From the NCBI GenBank assembly GCA_002391225.1, contig DGRV01000064.1:1-7738 (forward strand): a stretch of 7,738 nucleotides of DNA, written 5' to 3'. Made by a program: the position numbers and the translations under genes. Source of the stretch: Christensenella sp. UBA4379 (lineage in GTDB: Bacteria > Bacillota > Clostridia > Christensenellales > Aristaeellaceae). Below, piece after piece: positions 6,431 through 7,738 of the stretch; positions within the stretch are counted from its first letter, which is position 1; every line of letters begins with the position of its first letter. A model generated the notes under the pieces. That model was not told where the DNA came from. It saw nothing but the letters and a program-made list of their open reading frames with translations, and did not search any database.

Positions 6431-6438
6431 CCCTCCTT
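6431..6438 (-). promoter_or_regulatory. Ribosome binding site of the SNF2 helicase gene
   Basis: AAGGAGGG on the minus strand lies in the 26-nt gap after the uvrA stop, 11 nt before ATG at 6419. The spacing is a little long but no nearer site or in-frame start fits better. Confidence 0.7.
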
Positions 6439-6445
6439 GAAGCTG

Positions 6446-7738
6446 TCAGTTATCTCCCGATAAGATCTGTTTCAGATACTGTCCCGTATAGCTTTCGGGG
6501 CACTGGGCCACCTGCTCCGGGGTTCCTTCGGCGACGATCTGTCCGCCCTCGTCCCCGCCTTCCGGTCCAAGATCGATCACCCAGTCGACGGACTTGATAA
6601 TGTCCAGGTTGTGCTCAATCACCAGGACGGTGTTGCCGGCATCCGTCAGGCGCTGGAGGACGCGGATCAGTCGGTTCACGTCGTCCATGTGCAGGCCGGT
6701 CGTGGGCTCGTCCAGGAGGATCATGGTCTTCCCGGTGGCCCGTCTGGAGAGCTCCGTGGCCAGCTTCACCCGCTGGGCTTCCCCGCCGGACAGGGTGGTG
6801 CTGGGCTGGCCCAGGCGGACATAGCCCAGGCCTACGTCATACAGCGTCTGCAGCTTGTTCATGATGCCGGTATGGTTACGGAAGAGGTCCATGGCTTCTT
6901 CTACTGTCATGTCCAGCACGTCGGAAATCGTCTTCCCGTGAAAGCGCACTTCCAGGGTTTCCCGGTTGTACCGCTTTCCCTTGCACACCTCGCAGGGAAC
7001 ATAGATGTCCGGCAGGAAATGCATCTCGATCTTCATCAGCCCGTCGCCGGAGCAGTTTTCGCACCGGCCTCCCCGGACGTTAAAAGAGAAGCGGTTTTCC
7101 TTGTAGCCGCGCACCTTGGCTTCCGGCGACTGGGCGAACACCTTGCGGATCAGGTCAAACAGTCCCGTATAGGTAGCCGGGTTGCTTCTGGGGCTCCGGC
7201 CGATGGGGCTTTGGTCGATGCAGATGATTTTGTCCAGCTGATCGACCCCATCCATCCCGGTAAAACCGGTGGGGGCCAGCCGGGCGCGGTTCAGATCATG
7301 CGCCAGGGCCCGGTAGAGGATGGCGTTGACCAGGCTGCTTTTCCCAGAACCGGAAACGCCGGTCACCGCGCAGAATACACCGAGCGGGAAACGGACGGTC
7401 AGGTTCTTGAGGTTATGTTCTTTTGCCCCGTAGACCGTCAGGAAGTGCTCCGGCCTGCGGCGCTCTTTGGGCACGGGAATCTGGATTTTCCCGCTCAGGT
7501 ACATGCCGGTGATGGAACGGGGGGCGTTCATCACGTCCTCCACGGTGCCCTGGGCGATGACCTCTCCGCCGTGTTCTCCGGCGCCGGGGCCGATATCCAC
7601 CAGATAATCGGCGCTGCGCAGGGTTTCCTCGTCATGCTCCACCACGATCAGGGTGTTGCCAAGGTCCCGCAGGTTCTGCAGGGTGTTGAGGAGCTTTCGG
7701 TTGTCCCGCTGGTGCAGGCCGATGGAAGGCTCGTCCAG
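6446..7738 (-). CDS. uvrA: Excinuclease ABC subunit A (UvrA), C-terminal 430 residues, cut by the right window edge
   Basis: The damage-recognition ATPase of nucleotide excision repair, which with UvrB scans DNA and loads UvrB at lesions. The frame is open to the window edge; the first visible residues, LDEPSIGLHQRDN, are the Walker B and D-loop of the first ATPase domain, followed by its H-loop VVEHDEETL. In fragment numbering, the second ATPase domain has Walker A GVSGSGKSS (127-135), the zinc module CENC...CEVC (C226, C229, C249, C252), the ABC signature TLSGGEAQRVKLA (315-327), Walker B MILLDEPTTGLH (339-350) and the H-loop VIEHNLDII (373-381). It ends with QILSGDN and TGA at 6448-6446, the normal place for UvrA to end. 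A full protein is about 940 residues, so about half is missing to the right. GTG at 7645 is an internal codon, not the start. No terminator follows; the helicase gene starts 26 nt on. Confidence 0.98.
   Translation of the reverse strand: MDEPSIGLHQRDNRKLLNTLQNLRDLGNTLIVVEHDEETLRSADYLVDIGPGAGEHGGEVIAQGTVEDVMNAPRSITGMYLSGKIQIPVPKERRRPEHFLTVYGAKEHNLKNLTVRFPLGVFCAVTGVSGSGKSSLVNAILYRALAHDLNRARLAPTGFTGMDGVDQLDKIICIDQSPIGRSPRSNPATYTGLFDLIRKVFAQSPEAKVRGYKENRFSFNVRGGRCENCSGDGLMKIEMHFLPDIYVPCEVCKGKRYNRETLEVRFHGKTISDVLDMTVEEAMDLFRNHTGIMNKLQTLYDVGLGYVRLGQPSTTLSGGEAQRVKLATELSRRATGKTMILLDEPTTGLHMDDVNRLIRVLQRLTDAGNTVLVIEHNLDIIKSVDWVIDLGPEGGDEGGQIVAEGTPEQVAQCPESYTGQYLKQILSGDN

Noticed and set aside
4020..6440. 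806-residue plus-strand open frame opposite the helicase gene
   Set aside because: It is longer than the real gene, but the translation shows no recognisable motif, is rich in Gly/Arg/His/Gln, and the minus strand encodes a complete SNF2 motif set. GC-rich codon bias explains the open antisense frame.
6446..7645. Start of uvrA at GTG 7645
   Set aside because: The frame stays open to the window edge and the upstream residues are the UvrA Walker B and D-loop, so the gene is cut by the edge and does not start here.

Overview
The window looks like chromosomal core sequence from a fairly GC-rich, low-mobility region of a Clostridia-type Firmicute. GC is roughly in the high 50s percent, judged by eye. 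The assignment rests on an HPr kinase/phosphorylase next to a ROK glucokinase, strong GGAGG-type ribosome binding sites, a sigma-A promoter with near-consensus boxes, and a clostridial-looking AsnRS. Genus cannot be given. No tRNA, rRNA, CRISPR array, insertion sequence or integrase is visible.

All six genes lie on the minus strand, so the window is read from right to left. 7738-6446 is the C-terminal part of uvrA (excinuclease ABC subunit A), cut by the window edge. 6419-4128 follows after 26 nt and is a 763-residue SNF2-family DNA helicase with an N-terminal domain that looks like a PD-(D/E)XK nuclease. Between this gene and the next lie a weak hairpin and then a very good promoter (TTGACA, 17 nt, TAAAAT at 4107-4079). 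From it come a secreted CapA/PgsA-type metallophosphatase-fold protein (4043-2763, GTG start), HPr kinase/phosphorylase hprK (2707-1772), a ROK-family glucokinase (1753-782), and asparaginyl-tRNA synthetase asnS (733 to the left edge, partial).

The layout suggests two transcription units. The first is a DNA repair/remodelling pair, uvrA plus the nuclease-helicase. The second joins an envelope protein, the sensor kinase of carbon catabolite control, the sugar kinase that makes glucose-6-phosphate, and a tRNA synthetase. The hprK-glucokinase pair makes metabolic sense: HPrK responds to glycolytic intermediates whose level depends on sugar phosphorylation. A half-conserved cre-like sequence lies between the -35 and -10 boxes of the second promoter and could feed that control back on the operon. 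This last point is inference.

The most interesting item is the fused nuclease-like/SNF2 protein: D51, E60-x-K62 and Q74 are spaced as in the PD-(D/E)XK fold, followed by an acidic Pro/Glu linker, a 14-residue tandem repeat and a full set of SNF2 motifs with an unusual DEIQ box.
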